DNA of 64,000 bases from Phycicoccus flavus (GTDB taxonomy: Bacteria; Actinomycetota; Actinomycetes; Actinomycetales; Dermatophilaceae). The position numbers were made by a program, and so were the translations under genes. Positions 9,769-18,610 of this stretch are shown here, in pieces. Positions within the stretch are counted from its first letter, which is position 1, and each line of letters opens with the position of its first letter. Location: NCBI RefSeq assembly GCF_004025965.2, contig NZ_SAYU02000014.1:1-64000 (forward strand), given 5' to 3'. The notes under the pieces were generated by a model. The model worked only from the letters and a program-made list of their open reading frames with translations, had not been told where the DNA came from and searched no databases.

Positions 9769-12700
9769 GTGAGCGACCTGCGACGCCACGTGCCCCCGGT
9801 CGCCCTCGCCTGGGACGCCGAGAGCCCAGGGTCGCTGTGGCGCGCGGTCGACGGCACCCTCGTCTTCGCCGACGTCTCCGGGTTCACCGCGCTCACCGAG
9901 CGGCTCTCGCGCCGTGGCCGGATCGGCGCGGAGCAGGTCGTCGAGACCCTCAACGGCGTCTTCGGCCCGATGCTCGAGCTGAGCGCCGCCCGGGGCGGGG
10001 AGATGCTCAAGTTCGGCGGCGACGCGCTGTTCTTCCTCTTCCGGGGGCCGGACCACGCCGTCCGGGCCTGCGACGCGACGGCCGAGATGCAGGGCTCGCT
10101 GCGGACCGCCGCGAGCCGGGTCGGGGACGGCGGGCGGCTGTCGCTCTCGATGTCGGTGGGGATGCACTCGGGCGAGGTCCACCTCTTCCTCGTCGGCTCC
10201 CCCACCCGGGAGCTGCTCGTGCTCGGACCCGCGGCGTCCGCCACCGCGGACGCCGAGAAGACCGCCGAGGCCGGCGAGGTCGTCCTCACGCCGGCCACGG
10301 CGGCCCTGCTGCCCCGGGACGCGGTCCGCACCCGGGACGACGGCGTGCTCCTGCTGCGCCGCCGGCGGCCCGCGCGGTCCGGGTCGGACTCCCCCGCACC
10401 GCTGCCCGCGAGCGACGACCTCCTGCGGGGGCTGTTCCCCCGCACCCTCGGCGAGTACCTCTCCCCCGGGCCGCCGGAGCCCGAGCACCGGCTGGCCACC
10501 ATCGCCTTCGTCCGCTTCTCCGGCACCGACGCCCTCCTGGCGTCGGCCGGACCGGCCGCGCTGGCGACGACCCTCGACGCCCTCGTCACCGGCGTCGAGG
10601 AGGCGCTCGCCACCGAGGGGGTCACCCTCCTGGCCACCGACCTGGACCGTGACGGCGGCAAGTTCTTCCTCGGCTCGGGGGTGCCGGTCAGCCGGGAGGA
10701 CGACGAGGGCCGGATGCTGCGCGCGCTGCGGCGCGTCCTCGACGCCGACCTCCCGCTGCCGGTCCAGGTGGGCGTCAACCGCGGCCACGTGTTCGTCGCC
10801 GAGGTCGGCGTGGACCGGCGGGCCGCGTACTCGGCGATGGGCGACACGACGAACACCGCCGCCCGGATCACCGCGGCCGCCCCCGCCGGCCGCCTCTACT
10901 CCCACCCCGGCGTGCTCGACCACGCCCGCACCCGGTTCGCCACCCGCCCGCGCGGGCCCTTCCCGATGAAGGGCAAGGCGGCGCCGGTCCTCGTCCTCGA
11001 GGTCGGGGACGAGACCGGCACCCGCGAGGTCCAGGAGGAGCGCCGGCTGCCCTTCGTGGGACGCGAGTCCGAACGCCGGCTCGCCGCGGGCGTCGTCACC
11101 GAGGCGCTCGGCGGCGCCGGCGGCGTCCTCGTCGTCGAGGGCGGGACGGGCCTGGGCAAGTCCCGCCTCGTGCACGAGGTGCTCGCCGCCGCGGGACGCG
11201 CCGACCGCCTCACCCTCCAGGCCGAGCCGTACGGCGCCTCCAGCGCCTACCGGGTGCTGCGCGACCCGCTGCGCTCCCTCCTCGGGATCGAGCGCGCCGA
11301 CCCCGCGACCATGGGCGGCGCGCTCGTCCGGGCGGTCCAGGAGTCGGCGCCGGACCTCCTGCCGCTGCTGCCGCTCCTGGCCGACGTCGTCCAGGTGCCG
11401 GTGCCCCCGACGCCCGAGGCGGACCTCGTCGACCCGCAGTTCCGCGCCGACCGCACCGCCGACGTCGTCGTCGACCTCCTGGGGCGGCTCGTCGCGGGAC
11501 CGCTCGTCGTGCTCGTCGAGGAGGCGCACTGGGCCGACGCCGCGTCCTCCTCCCTCCTGGAGCGTCTCGCGGCGGCGAGCACCGGACGGCCCTGGCTCGT
11601 CGTCGCCGTCCGGCGGCCCGTCGAGGGCGGCTTCTCCCCGGCGACGGCGACGCACGTCGTGCTCGACCCGATGCCCGCGGCCGCCCTGCGCCGGCTCGTC
11701 CTCGCCGCGACGGCGGAGTCACCGCTGCGGCCGCACGAGGTGGACGCGGTCGTCGAGCGCGCCGAGGGCAACCCCCTCTTCGTCGAGGAGGTGACCCGGC
11801 TGGCCCGGGGCGAGGTCTCCCTCGAGAGCCTGCCCGAGTCGCTCGCGGCCGCGATGAGCCGCCAGATCGACGAGCTGGGGCCCGCCGCCCGCCGGGTGCT
11901 GCGCTACACGGCGGTCCTCGGCCGCAGCTTCCGCCGGGCCATCCTCGACGCGACCCTCTCCGCCGACGGCCTCCACGTCGACCCCGGCACCGAGGACGCC
12001 CTGAGCGGGCTCCTGGTCCCCGACGGACCGGAGCGGATGCGCTTCCGCAGCAGCCTCGTCCGCGACGCGGCGTACGAGAGCCTGCCGTACCGGGTCCGGG
12101 CCCGGCTGCACCGGACGGCGGGCGAGGTGCTCGAGGAGCTGAGCGAGGACCGGGACGCCGACGCCGCGACGATGGCGCTGCACTTCGACCGGGCGGGCGA
12201 CGCGGTCCGCACCTGGGAGTACGCGCGGCGGGCCGGGCACCACGCCCGTCGCCGCCACGCCAACGCCGACGCCGCCGACCACTTCTCGGTCGCCCTGGGC
12301 GTCGCCCGCCGCGTGCCGGAGGTCAGCGGCCCCGACCGCGCGGCCCTGTGGTCCGTCGTCGGGGAGCTGCGGGAGCTGGCGGGCGAGTTCGAGCAGGCCG
12401 TCGAGGCCCAGCGGCAGGCCGCGCGGCTCCTGCGCGACGAGCCGGAGGGCCGGGCCCGGGCCCTCGTGGCCCTCGCGACGGTCCAGGAGCGCACCGGCGC
12501 CTACCCGACGGCCCTGCGCACCGTCGCCCGGGCCCGCGCCCTGCTGCCCGGCATGCCCGGTGCGGAGGCCCGGCGGCTCGCCGTGCGGCTCGACACCCTC
12601 ACCGCCCTGGTCCGACTGGGCCAGAACCGTCCGGCCGACGCCCGCACCTGGGCCGAGCGGGCGGCCGAGGGCGCCCGCGAGGTCGAGGACCACGAGACCC

Positions 12701-13533
12701 GGGTGCGCGCCCTCATGCTCCTGGACTTCGCCGACCTCCAGACGGGGGCGGCGGGCCTCGGGGAGCGTCACCGCGAGGCGCTGGACATCTGCGTCGAGCA
12801 CGGCTTCCGGCAGCGCGAGTCGGTCGCCCGCGCCAACCTCGGGGCGTTCGCGTACTACGCCGGCCGCTGGACCGAGGCGGCGCGCTGGTACGACACGAGC
12901 CGGACCGTCGCCCTCGAGGCCGGGAACGCCTTTGGTGCTGCCGAGACCGAGGTCAACCTCGGCGAGCTGCTCATCAACCAGGGCCGTCTCGAGGAGGCCG
13001 ACCGGGTGCTCGCCGACGCCGTTCGCGTCCTGCGGGCCTCGGGGGCGGTGACCTTCCTCGTCCTCGGCGAGCTCCAGCGGGCCCGGCTCCTCGTGAGCCG
13101 TGGGGAGCTCGAGGAGGCCGCCCGCACCGCCGAGCGGGTCCACGAGCAGGCCCGCGGGCTCGGCCAGACGACGAGCGCGATGGAGGCCGCCCTCGTGCGC
13201 GCCGACGCCGTCTCCCGGGAGGGCCGCGCCGAGGAGGCCCTCGCCCTCGTCGCCACCGCCGAGCGGGAGCTGCGGGCCGACGCCGGCTTCTCCCTCGCCC
13301 GGATCTGTCTCCAGCGCGCTCGGGCTCTGCTCACCCTCGGCCGCTTCGAGGAGGCCGACGAGATGGTCCTCACCGGTCGGCAGGCCGCCCGCGAGCTCGG
13401 CCTCCCCTACGAGGAGGCCCTCCTGCTGCGCCTCGAGAGCCGGGTGGCGCGCCACCAGGGTGACGACGAGCGCTGGCGCAGCAGCGACGCCGAGGCCCGC
13501 GAGATGCTCGAGGGCCTCGGCGTCAGCGTGTGA
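9769..13533 (+). CDS. Class III nucleotide cyclase with tandem cyclase halves, AAA-type ATPase and TPR-like repeats
   Basis: 1254 residues. The first cyclase homology domain (about 28-205) holds both metal aspartates, D35 in VFADVSGFT and D85 in KFGGDALF, but its later motif lacks the Asn/Arg pair. A second domain (about 240-420) lacks the first aspartate (FVRFSG) but has the transition-state pair N362/R366 in GDTTNTAARI. Together they resemble the C1/C2 halves of animal cyclases. An ATPase follows with Walker A GGTGLGKSR (K464) and a Walker B-like VVLVEEAHWAD, as in LuxR-type large ATPases, then about 500 residues of helical TPR-like repeats. No HTH is visible. GTG start after GGAGGGAGC. Confidence 0.92.
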   Translation: MSDLRRHVPPVALAWDAESPGSLWRAVDGTLVFADVSGFTALTERLSRRGRIGAEQVVETLNGVFGPMLELSAARGGEMLKFGGDALFFLFRGPDHAVRACDATAEMQGSLRTAASRVGDGGRLSLSMSVGMHSGEVHLFLVGSPTRELLVLGPAASATADAEKTAEAGEVVLTPATAALLPRDAVRTRDDGVLLLRRRRPARSGSDSPAPLPASDDLLRGLFPRTLGEYLSPGPPEPEHRLATIAFVRFSGTDALLASAGPAALATTLDALVTGVEEALATEGVTLLATDLDRDGGKFFLGSGVPVSREDDEGRMLRALRRVLDADLPLPVQVGVNRGHVFVAEVGVDRRAAYSAMGDTTNTAARITAAAPAGRLYSHPGVLDHARTRFATRPRGPFPMKGKAAPVLVLEVGDETGTREVQEERRLPFVGRESERRLAAGVVTEALGGAGGVLVVEGGTGLGKSRLVHEVLAAAGRADRLTLQAEPYGASSAYRVLRDPLRSLLGIERADPATMGGALVRAVQESAPDLLPLLPLLADVVQVPVPPTPEADLVDPQFRADRTADVVVDLLGRLVAGPLVVLVEEAHWADAASSSLLERLAAASTGRPWLVVAVRRPVEGGFSPATATHVVLDPMPAAALRRLVLAATAESPLRPHEVDAVVERAEGNPLFVEEVTRLARGEVSLESLPESLAAAMSRQIDELGPAARRVLRYTAVLGRSFRRAILDATLSADGLHVDPGTEDALSGLLVPDGPERMRFRSSLVRDAAYESLPYRVRARLHRTAGEVLEELSEDRDADAATMALHFDRAGDAVRTWEYARRAGHHARRRHANADAADHFSVALGVARRVPEVSGPDRAALWSVVGELRELAGEFEQAVEAQRQAARLLRDEPEGRARALVALATVQERTGAYPTALRTVARARALLPGMPGAEARRLAVRLDTLTALVRLGQNRPADARTWAERAAEGAREVEDHETRVRALMLLDFADLQTGAAGLGERHREALDICVEHGFRQRESVARANLGAFAYYAGRWTEAARWYDTSRTVALEAGNAFGAAETEVNLGELLINQGRLEEADRVLADAVRVLRASGAVTFLVLGELQRARLLVSRGELEEAARTAERVHEQARGLGQTTSAMEAALVRADAVSREGRAEEALALVATAERELRADAGFSLARICLQRARALLTLGRFEEADEMVLTGRQAARELGLPYEEALLLRLESRVARHQGDDERWRSSDAEAREMLEGLGVSV

Positions 13534-13563
13534 GCGGCGCGGGCGACCCGCCCCGCCCGCGGG

Positions 13564-14826
13564 TCAGACCCGCAGCCAGGCGTCCCCCGCGACGTAGACC
13601 CCGAAGGTCACGGTCTTGACGCCCTTGACCGTCGTCTTCGACGTCGTCGCGACGCAGGCGTACATCGCCGACGGCGGCGCCGTCGTCCCGGGCACGAAGC
13701 CCGTCGGGCACGGGGCCAGGGTCTGGGTCGTCTCGACGACCCGGCCGGCGGCGTCCAGCGACTCGAAGGTGATCCGCGGGGTCGGGACCGGACCGGAGTA
13801 GACGAACGACGTCGTCCAGAGCGCCTGGGCGTCGGTCTCGAGCTGCAGCGGCTTCTGGAAGTGCGCGTAGCTGCCTTCGGCGTCGACCCCGGTGGTGTTC
13901 CAGTACGGGTAGGCGACGCACGGGCCGCCGTCGAGGTTGCCGAGCCGCTTCCACGTCGAGCTCACCGTGTCGCTGCTCGCCGTCGCCGAGGTCTGCCCGC
14001 AGTCGAGGGTCGGGACGAGCTCGAACACCGAGGCGGAGCGGTAGTCGCCGAACGAGGCCGGCATCGGGTGCGCGGGGTCGTCGACCGGGCCGTCGCCGCC
14101 GCCCTCGAGCGAGAAGGATCCGGAGTCGGAGGTGAGGACGAGCGCGTCGAAGCCGATGATGCTCTTCGTGCCGCCGGTCCACGTCGGGGCGTTGATCTGC
14201 CACCGGCAGTGGTCGTTGGTCCCGCTGTCGGGCCCGGAGTCGGAGACGAGGTTGCACGACTGGGTCGTCGCGGGCAGCGACGTGCCGGCCGCGGTGCCGC
14301 TGACGAGCCGGAAGGTCCCGACGGTGACCCCCGCGAGCTGCGCCGTCGCCGTGATCGAGGCGTTCTGCTTGAGGTCGATGTCGAGCGAGGCCGACGAGGC
14401 GACGAGCTTGCGGGTGCCCGAGGCGTCCCGGCCGACCGAGACGACGAGCGACTCCCCGGCCGAGGAGTCGACGGCCGCGCACGAGACGCCGGACGCGGTC
14501 GCGCGCTCCCGGACCCCGACGCCGCCGGAGGCGTAGCCGACCCCGAAGTCCGCCGGCCGGGCGGCGAACCCGAGCAGCGACCGGCCACCGACGAGGAGCT
14601 CGCAGCTCTTGCCCGCGGTGAGGGTCTGGGTGGCCGACGAGGTCATCGTCGCCGGGTCCAGGAGGTCGACCGACCCCGTCGCGCCGGTCCGCAGCGCGAG
14701 CAGCGCCGCGACGTGGGAGGGGCTGCCGGGCGGTGCCGGGGCCGCGCTGCTCGGGGCGAGCGCCCCGAGGGTGGTGAGGGCCAGGACGGCCCCCGTGGCG
14801 GCGGCCCTGCGGGCGACGGCTCTCAT
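13564..14826 (-). CDS. Secreted protein of unknown function
   Basis: 420 residues with a Sec signal peptide (MRAVARRAAATGAVLALTTL; likely cleavage after PSSAAPA). The mature protein is rich in Ser, Thr, Gly and Ala with beta-type sequence and eight or so cysteines (KSCELL, VSCAAV, QSCNLV, DHCRW, LDCGQ, GPCVAY, LAPCPTG, YACVATT), consistent with an extracellular disulfide-bonded fold. No catalytic motif or anchor is visible. It faces the cyclase gene tail to tail with a 30-bp gap containing GC-rich inverted repeats. I do not recognise the family. Confidence 0.78.
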   Translation of the reverse strand: MRAVARRAAATGAVLALTTLGALAPSSAAPAPPGSPSHVAALLALRTGATGSVDLLDPATMTSSATQTLTAGKSCELLVGGRSLLGFAARPADFGVGYASGGVGVRERATASGVSCAAVDSSAGESLVVSVGRDASGTRKLVASSASLDIDLKQNASITATAQLAGVTVGTFRLVSGTAAGTSLPATTQSCNLVSDSGPDSGTNDHCRWQINAPTWTGGTKSIIGFDALVLTSDSGSFSLEGGGDGPVDDPAHPMPASFGDYRSASVFELVPTLDCGQTSATASSDTVSSTWKRLGNLDGGPCVAYPYWNTTGVDAEGSYAHFQKPLQLETDAQALWTTSFVYSGPVPTPRITFESLDAAGRVVETTQTLAPCPTGFVPGTTAPPSAMYACVATTSKTTVKGVKTVTFGVYVAGDAWLRV

Positions 14827-15018
14827 GCTGGTGTCCCTGTCTGCGAGAGGACGACCGGTGCCCGGGCCCGCACCGGCGGGCGCATGTCCCGCCGCCGGGC
14901 CGTCGGCTGCCGGCCGAGGTCTCCGCGACAGTAGCCCGGGGTCGGGCTCGTCACCATGACCCGATCGGGCCATGCGGCGCACGCCGCCGCAGGTCAGGGC
15001 CCGTCCCCGGCGGGCGGG

Positions 15019-15873
15019 TCAGCGCTCGGCGGTGAGGACGAGGTGCGTGCCCCCGGGGTCGCGCGACGACCGCAGCGCCGCCGTGACGAGGCCGTCGCCC
15101 CCGGCCCGGACGAGCTCGACCGTGGACGGCAGCGGGACCGGCCGGGTGAAGCGCACGTGGGTCGTCACGGCACCCGCCGCGACCCGGCCGAGGGCGGCGA
15201 CCGTGCGGGCCCAGGTCCACGTCCCGTGCGCGATGGGGCGCGGGAAGCCCAGCGGCCGGGCGGTGAGCGGGTGCAGGTGGATGGGGTTGACGTCGCCGGA
15301 GACCGCCGCGTAGCGCCGGCCGAGGTCGGCGGGCAGCCGCCACCGCGCGGCCGGCGGGCCGGTGGGGGCGTCGGGGACCGCGTCCCGGGGCGCGGCGTCC
15401 TCCCCCGGGCCGCGGGAGAGGTAGACGTTCTCGCAGGTCCAGACCGTCTCGCCGCCCGCGCTGGCCTCGACCCGGGTCGTGACCGTGCGGCCCCGCCGGT
15501 GCGGGCGCAGGTCCCCGGCGGTGACCTCGAGGGTCAGCGGCTCTGCGGCGTCGACCGCCCGGGTGCCCGTCGCGCGGCTGGACAGGTGGACCAGTCCCGG
15601 GAGGGCGAGCGGGAAGTCCGGCCGCACCATGAGCGCGGTCTGCACCGGGAGGGCGAGCACCCAGGGGTAGGGGTGCGGCAGGGTGTCGGACACGGGGAAG
15701 CCGGTGAGCCGCTGGTAGGCGGCCAGCCGGTGCCGGTCGACCGCCACGTCCGCCACCCGCACGCTGACCGCCGGCACGGTGTCCCCGCCACGCCCCCGCG
15801 CGGTGAGGGCGGCGCGCACCAGGAGCGCCCCGGTCGACGGCAGCGCCGGCAGCGTCTCGGTGGCCACGCTCAC
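15019..15873 (-). CDS. MaoC-like (R)-specific enoyl/3-hydroxyacyl dehydratase, HtdX-type
   Basis: 284 residues, a double hot-dog protein. The hydratase 2 motif is YAAVSGDVNPIHLHP with catalytic D194 and H199, followed by GFPRPIAHG. It would dehydrate 3-hydroxyacyl-CoA or -ACP to trans-2-enoyl thioesters. The preceding gene's TGA overlaps its GTG in a GTGA junction, which selects this start and indicates translational coupling. The order thiolase-reductase-dehydratase matches the fadA2/fabG4/htdX neighbourhood of mycobacteria (Rv0243, Rv0242c, Rv0241c), so a role in acyl chain elongation or degradation is likely. Acyl specificity is unknown. Confidence 0.9.
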   Translation of the reverse strand: MSVATETLPALPSTGALLVRAALTARGRGGDTVPAVSVRVADVAVDRHRLAAYQRLTGFPVSDTLPHPYPWVLALPVQTALMVRPDFPLALPGLVHLSSRATGTRAVDAAEPLTLEVTAGDLRPHRRGRTVTTRVEASAGGETVWTCENVYLSRGPGEDAAPRDAVPDAPTGPPAARWRLPADLGRRYAAVSGDVNPIHLHPLTARPLGFPRPIAHGTWTWARTVAALGRVAAGAVTTHVRFTRPVPLPSTVELVRAGGDGLVTAALRSSRDPGGTHLVLTAER

Positions 15874-17219
15874 GCCCCGAGCAGGCTTTGCCCGCAGACG
15901 CGGACGAGGGCGCCGGTGACGGCGGCCTGGGCGTCGGCGGCGAGGAACGCGACGGTCTCCGCGACGTCGACCGGCAGCCCGCCCTGGGCCAGGCTGTTGA
16001 GGCGGCGTCCGACCTCCCTCGTGGCGAGCGGGATCCGGGCCGTCATCTCGGTCTCGATGAACCCGGGCGCCACGGCGTTGACGGTGACGCCGCGGCGGGC
16101 CAGGCCGCGGTCGGCCGCGTAGCCGTCGAGCAGGCCGATCACCCCCGCCTTGGACGCGGCGTAGCTGCTCTGGCCGCGGTTGCCGGCGATCCCGGCGACC
16201 GAGGAGACGAGGACGACCCGACCGCCGTCGCGCAGCCCGTCCTTCGCGAGCAGCGCCTCGTCCATCCGCAGGATCGAGCGCAGGTTGACCTCGAGGACCG
16301 AGGCCCAGCGGTCGGAGTCGGTGTTGGCGAGCAGCTTGTCGCGGGTGATGCCGGCGTTGTGGACGACGACGTCGAGCCCGCCGTGGCGGGTGCGGGCGTG
16401 CTCGGCGATGCGGGCGCCGGCGTCCGGCGAGGTGACGTCGACCTGGAGCGCGGTGCCACCGACCTCGTTCGCCACCGTCGCGAGGTGGGCGCCGGCGGCG
16501 GGGACGTCGACGCAGACGAGCGTCGCGCCGTCGCGGTGCAGGGTGCGGGCGATGTCGGCGCCGATCCCCCGGGCGGCGCCGGTGACGACGGCGACCTTGC
16601 CGGCCAGGGGGGCCGAGGGGTCGGCGCCCGCGGGGACGGCGGCGTCCCCGACCCGGACCACCTGGCCGTCGACGTACGCCGAGCGCGCGGACAGCAGGAA
16701 GAGCACCGTGCCGAGCGCCGCGGCCTCCGCGCCCTCGGTGACGAGGACGAGGTTGGCCGTCGCCCCGGCGCGCAGCTCCTTGCCGACCGAGCGGGTGATG
16801 CCCTCGAGGGCGCGGCGGGCGGCGCGCTGCGCCACCCCCGTCGCCTGCTCGGGGTGCCGGCCGACGACGACGACGTGGGCGCACCGGCCGAGGCGCTTCA
16901 GCGCCGGCGCGAGCGTGGCCCGCAGCGACTCCAGGTCGGCGGGGTCCTGCGCGGCGGTGAGGTCGACGACGACACCGCCGAGCCGGGAGCCGTCGGGGAC
17001 GGTCTCGGTGAGGGTCGCGCCTGCGGCGGTGAGCCCGCCGCGCAGGGCCGTGACCGCCGGGGTGTCGCCGTGGCCGCCGACGAGGACGGGTCCCTCGACG
17101 AGCGGCGCGCCCGGGGTGTACCGGCGCAGCGGTACCGGCTGCGGCAGGCCGAGGGCGGAGGCGATGCGCCGTCCCGCCCCGGTGCCGACGAAGGTCGTGT
17201 ACCCGTCCGCGCGCGGCAT
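15870..17219 (-). CDS. fabG4: High-molecular-weight 3-oxoacyl reductase, FabG4-type
   Basis: 449 residues, about twice the length of ordinary FabG. A degenerate N-terminal Rossmann domain (about 1-205) precedes a full SDR domain with nucleotide loop VTGAARGIG, NAG motif VVHNAGITRD, catalytic serine in LVSSVAG and YAASK tyrosine/lysine. It reduces 3-oxoacyl thioesters with NAD(P)H; the Mycobacterium homologue prefers NADH. The ATG lies 1 bp after the thiolase stop, and its own stop overlaps the dehydratase start, so the three genes form a tight operon. Cytoplasmic. Confidence 0.92.
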   Translation of the reverse strand: MPRADGYTTFVGTGAGRRIASALGLPQPVPLRRYTPGAPLVEGPVLVGGHGDTPAVTALRGGLTAAGATLTETVPDGSRLGGVVVDLTAAQDPADLESLRATLAPALKRLGRCAHVVVVGRHPEQATGVAQRAARRALEGITRSVGKELRAGATANLVLVTEGAEAAALGTVLFLLSARSAYVDGQVVRVGDAAVPAGADPSAPLAGKVAVVTGAARGIGADIARTLHRDGATLVCVDVPAAGAHLATVANEVGGTALQVDVTSPDAGARIAEHARTRHGGLDVVVHNAGITRDKLLANTDSDRWASVLEVNLRSILRMDEALLAKDGLRDGGRVVLVSSVAGIAGNRGQSSYAASKAGVIGLLDGYAADRGLARRGVTVNAVAPGFIETEMTARIPLATREVGRRLNSLAQGGLPVDVAETVAFLAADAQAAVTGALVRVCGQSLLGA

Positions 17220-17220
17220 C

Positions 17221-18504
17221 TCAGGCCCCCTCGAGGATCGCGACGACGCCCTGCCCGCCGGCGGCGCAGACCGACACGAGCCCCCGCGAGCCCGCGCCCT
17301 TCTCGTGCAGCAGCCGGGCCAGCGTGGCGACGACCCGGCCACCGGTCGCGGCGAAGGGGTGCCCGGCGGCGAGCGAGGAGCCGGTGACGTTGAGCCGGTC
17401 GCGCTCGATGCTCCCCAGCGGGGCGTCCAGGCCGAGCCGGTCGCGGCAGAAGTCCGGGTCCTCCCAGGCGGCGAGGGTCGTGAGGACGGTGGAGGCGAAC
17501 GCCTCGTGGATCTCGTAGTAGTCGAAGTCCTGGAGGGTGAGGCCCTGCCGGGCGAGCAGCCGCGGCACGGCGTAGGCCGGGGCGAGCAGCAGGCCCTCGT
17601 CGCCGGAGACGTGGTCGACCGCCGCGGTCTCGCCGTCGACGAACCACGCCAGCGGCGCGAGGCCGTGCTCGGCCGCCCACTCCGGCGAGCCCAGCAGCAC
17701 GGTGGACGCGCCGTCGCTGAGCGGGGTCGAGTTGCCGGCCGTCATCGTCGCGGTGTCGCCCTCGCCGAAGACGGTGCGCAGCGACGCGAGCTTCTCCGGC
17801 GTGGTGCCGGGCCGCAGGTTCTCGTCGCGGGTGAGGCCGAGGTAGGGCGTCATGAGGTCGTCGAAGAAGCCGCGCTCGTAGGCGGCGGCGAGGTTGCGGT
17901 GCGAGGCGAGCGCGAGCTCGTCCTGCGCCTCGCGGGTGATGCCCCAGCGCTCGGCGGTGATGGCCATGTGCTGGCCCATCGTCATCCCGGTGCGCGGCTC
18001 GGTGGCGCCGGGCACCTGGATGCCGAGGTCGGTGGGCCGGATGGCCAGGGCGGCCTTGGCCCGCTCGGCGGTGGTCCGGGCCCGGGTGAGGCGCAGCAGC
18101 TTCCGGCGCAGCCGTTCGGGGACGACGATCGGGGCGTCGGACGCGGAGTCGACACCGCCCGCGACGCCGGAGTCGGCCTGGCCGAGCGCGATCTTGTTCG
18201 CGACGAGGATCGTCGCCTCGAGCCCGGTGCCGCAGGCCTGCTGCACGTCGTAGGCCGGCGTGGTCGGGGCCAGGCTGGACCCCAGGACGGCCTCCCGGGT
18301 GAGGTTGAAGTCCCGGGTGTGCTTGATGACGGCCCCCGCGACGACCTCCCCGAGCCGCTCCCCCGCGAGCCCGTGGCGGGCGACCAGGCCCTCGAGCGCG
18401 GCGGTGAGCATGTCCTGGTTGGACGCCTCGGCGTAGGCGCCGAACTGGCGGGCGAAGGGGATGCGGTTGCCGCCGAGGACGGCGGCGCGGCGGGGAGTGG
18501 TCAC
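17221..18504 (-). CDS. fadA2: Thiolase (acetyl-CoA C-acetyltransferase), FadA2/FadI-type
   Basis: 427 residues. Thiolase catalytic residues are all present: acyl-accepting Cys91 in QQACGTGLEA, His in YYEIHEAFAS, and the second cysteine in VCAAGGQGVV. The GNSTPLSDGAS block and the SLAAGHPFAATGGR signature are also there. It catalyses CoA-dependent thiolytic cleavage, or the reverse condensation, of 3-oxoacyl-CoA. First gene of the thiolase-reductase-dehydratase operon; the GTG start (VTTPRRAAVLGG) lies 106 bp from the divergent TetR gene with a palindromic operator between. Confidence 0.93.
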   Translation of the reverse strand: MTTPRRAAVLGGNRIPFARQFGAYAEASNQDMLTAALEGLVARHGLAGERLGEVVAGAVIKHTRDFNLTREAVLGSSLAPTTPAYDVQQACGTGLEATILVANKIALGQADSGVAGGVDSASDAPIVVPERLRRKLLRLTRARTTAERAKAALAIRPTDLGIQVPGATEPRTGMTMGQHMAITAERWGITREAQDELALASHRNLAAAYERGFFDDLMTPYLGLTRDENLRPGTTPEKLASLRTVFGEGDTATMTAGNSTPLSDGASTVLLGSPEWAAEHGLAPLAWFVDGETAAVDHVSGDEGLLLAPAYAVPRLLARQGLTLQDFDYYEIHEAFASTVLTTLAAWEDPDFCRDRLGLDAPLGSIERDRLNVTGSSLAAGHPFAATGGRVVATLARLLHEKGAGSRGLVSVCAAGGQGVVAILEGA

Positions 18505-18561
18505 CGGTCTGGCTCCTGGTGTGGCTGGCGGTCCCGGGGCGGGCGGCCACGGGAATCTATC

Positions 18562-18585
18562 CGGTACCGACGGTATCAGGTACCG
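18562..18585. promoter_or_regulatory. Palindromic operator between fadA2 operon and tetR
   Basis: A 24-bp element in the 106-bp divergent gap. Its outer arms CGGTACC and GGTACCG form a perfect inverted repeat. Inside are further perfect palindromes TACCGACGGTA and CGGTA-N5-TACCG. A related half-site, CTGTTACCG, lies 8 bp further towards tetR. Position and symmetry fit a TetR dimer (or two dimers) controlling both directions, with an acyl-CoA as probable ligand by analogy to other TetR regulators of fatty-acid genes; that ligand is inference. Confidence 0.65.
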
Positions 18586-18610
18586 CTCGTCCCTGTTACC
18601 GTCCACTCTC

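Noticed and set aside
9715-11655. 646-codon minus-strand frame over the cyclase gene
   Set aside because: Antisense shadow; the opposite strand has cyclase and Walker motifs in frame.
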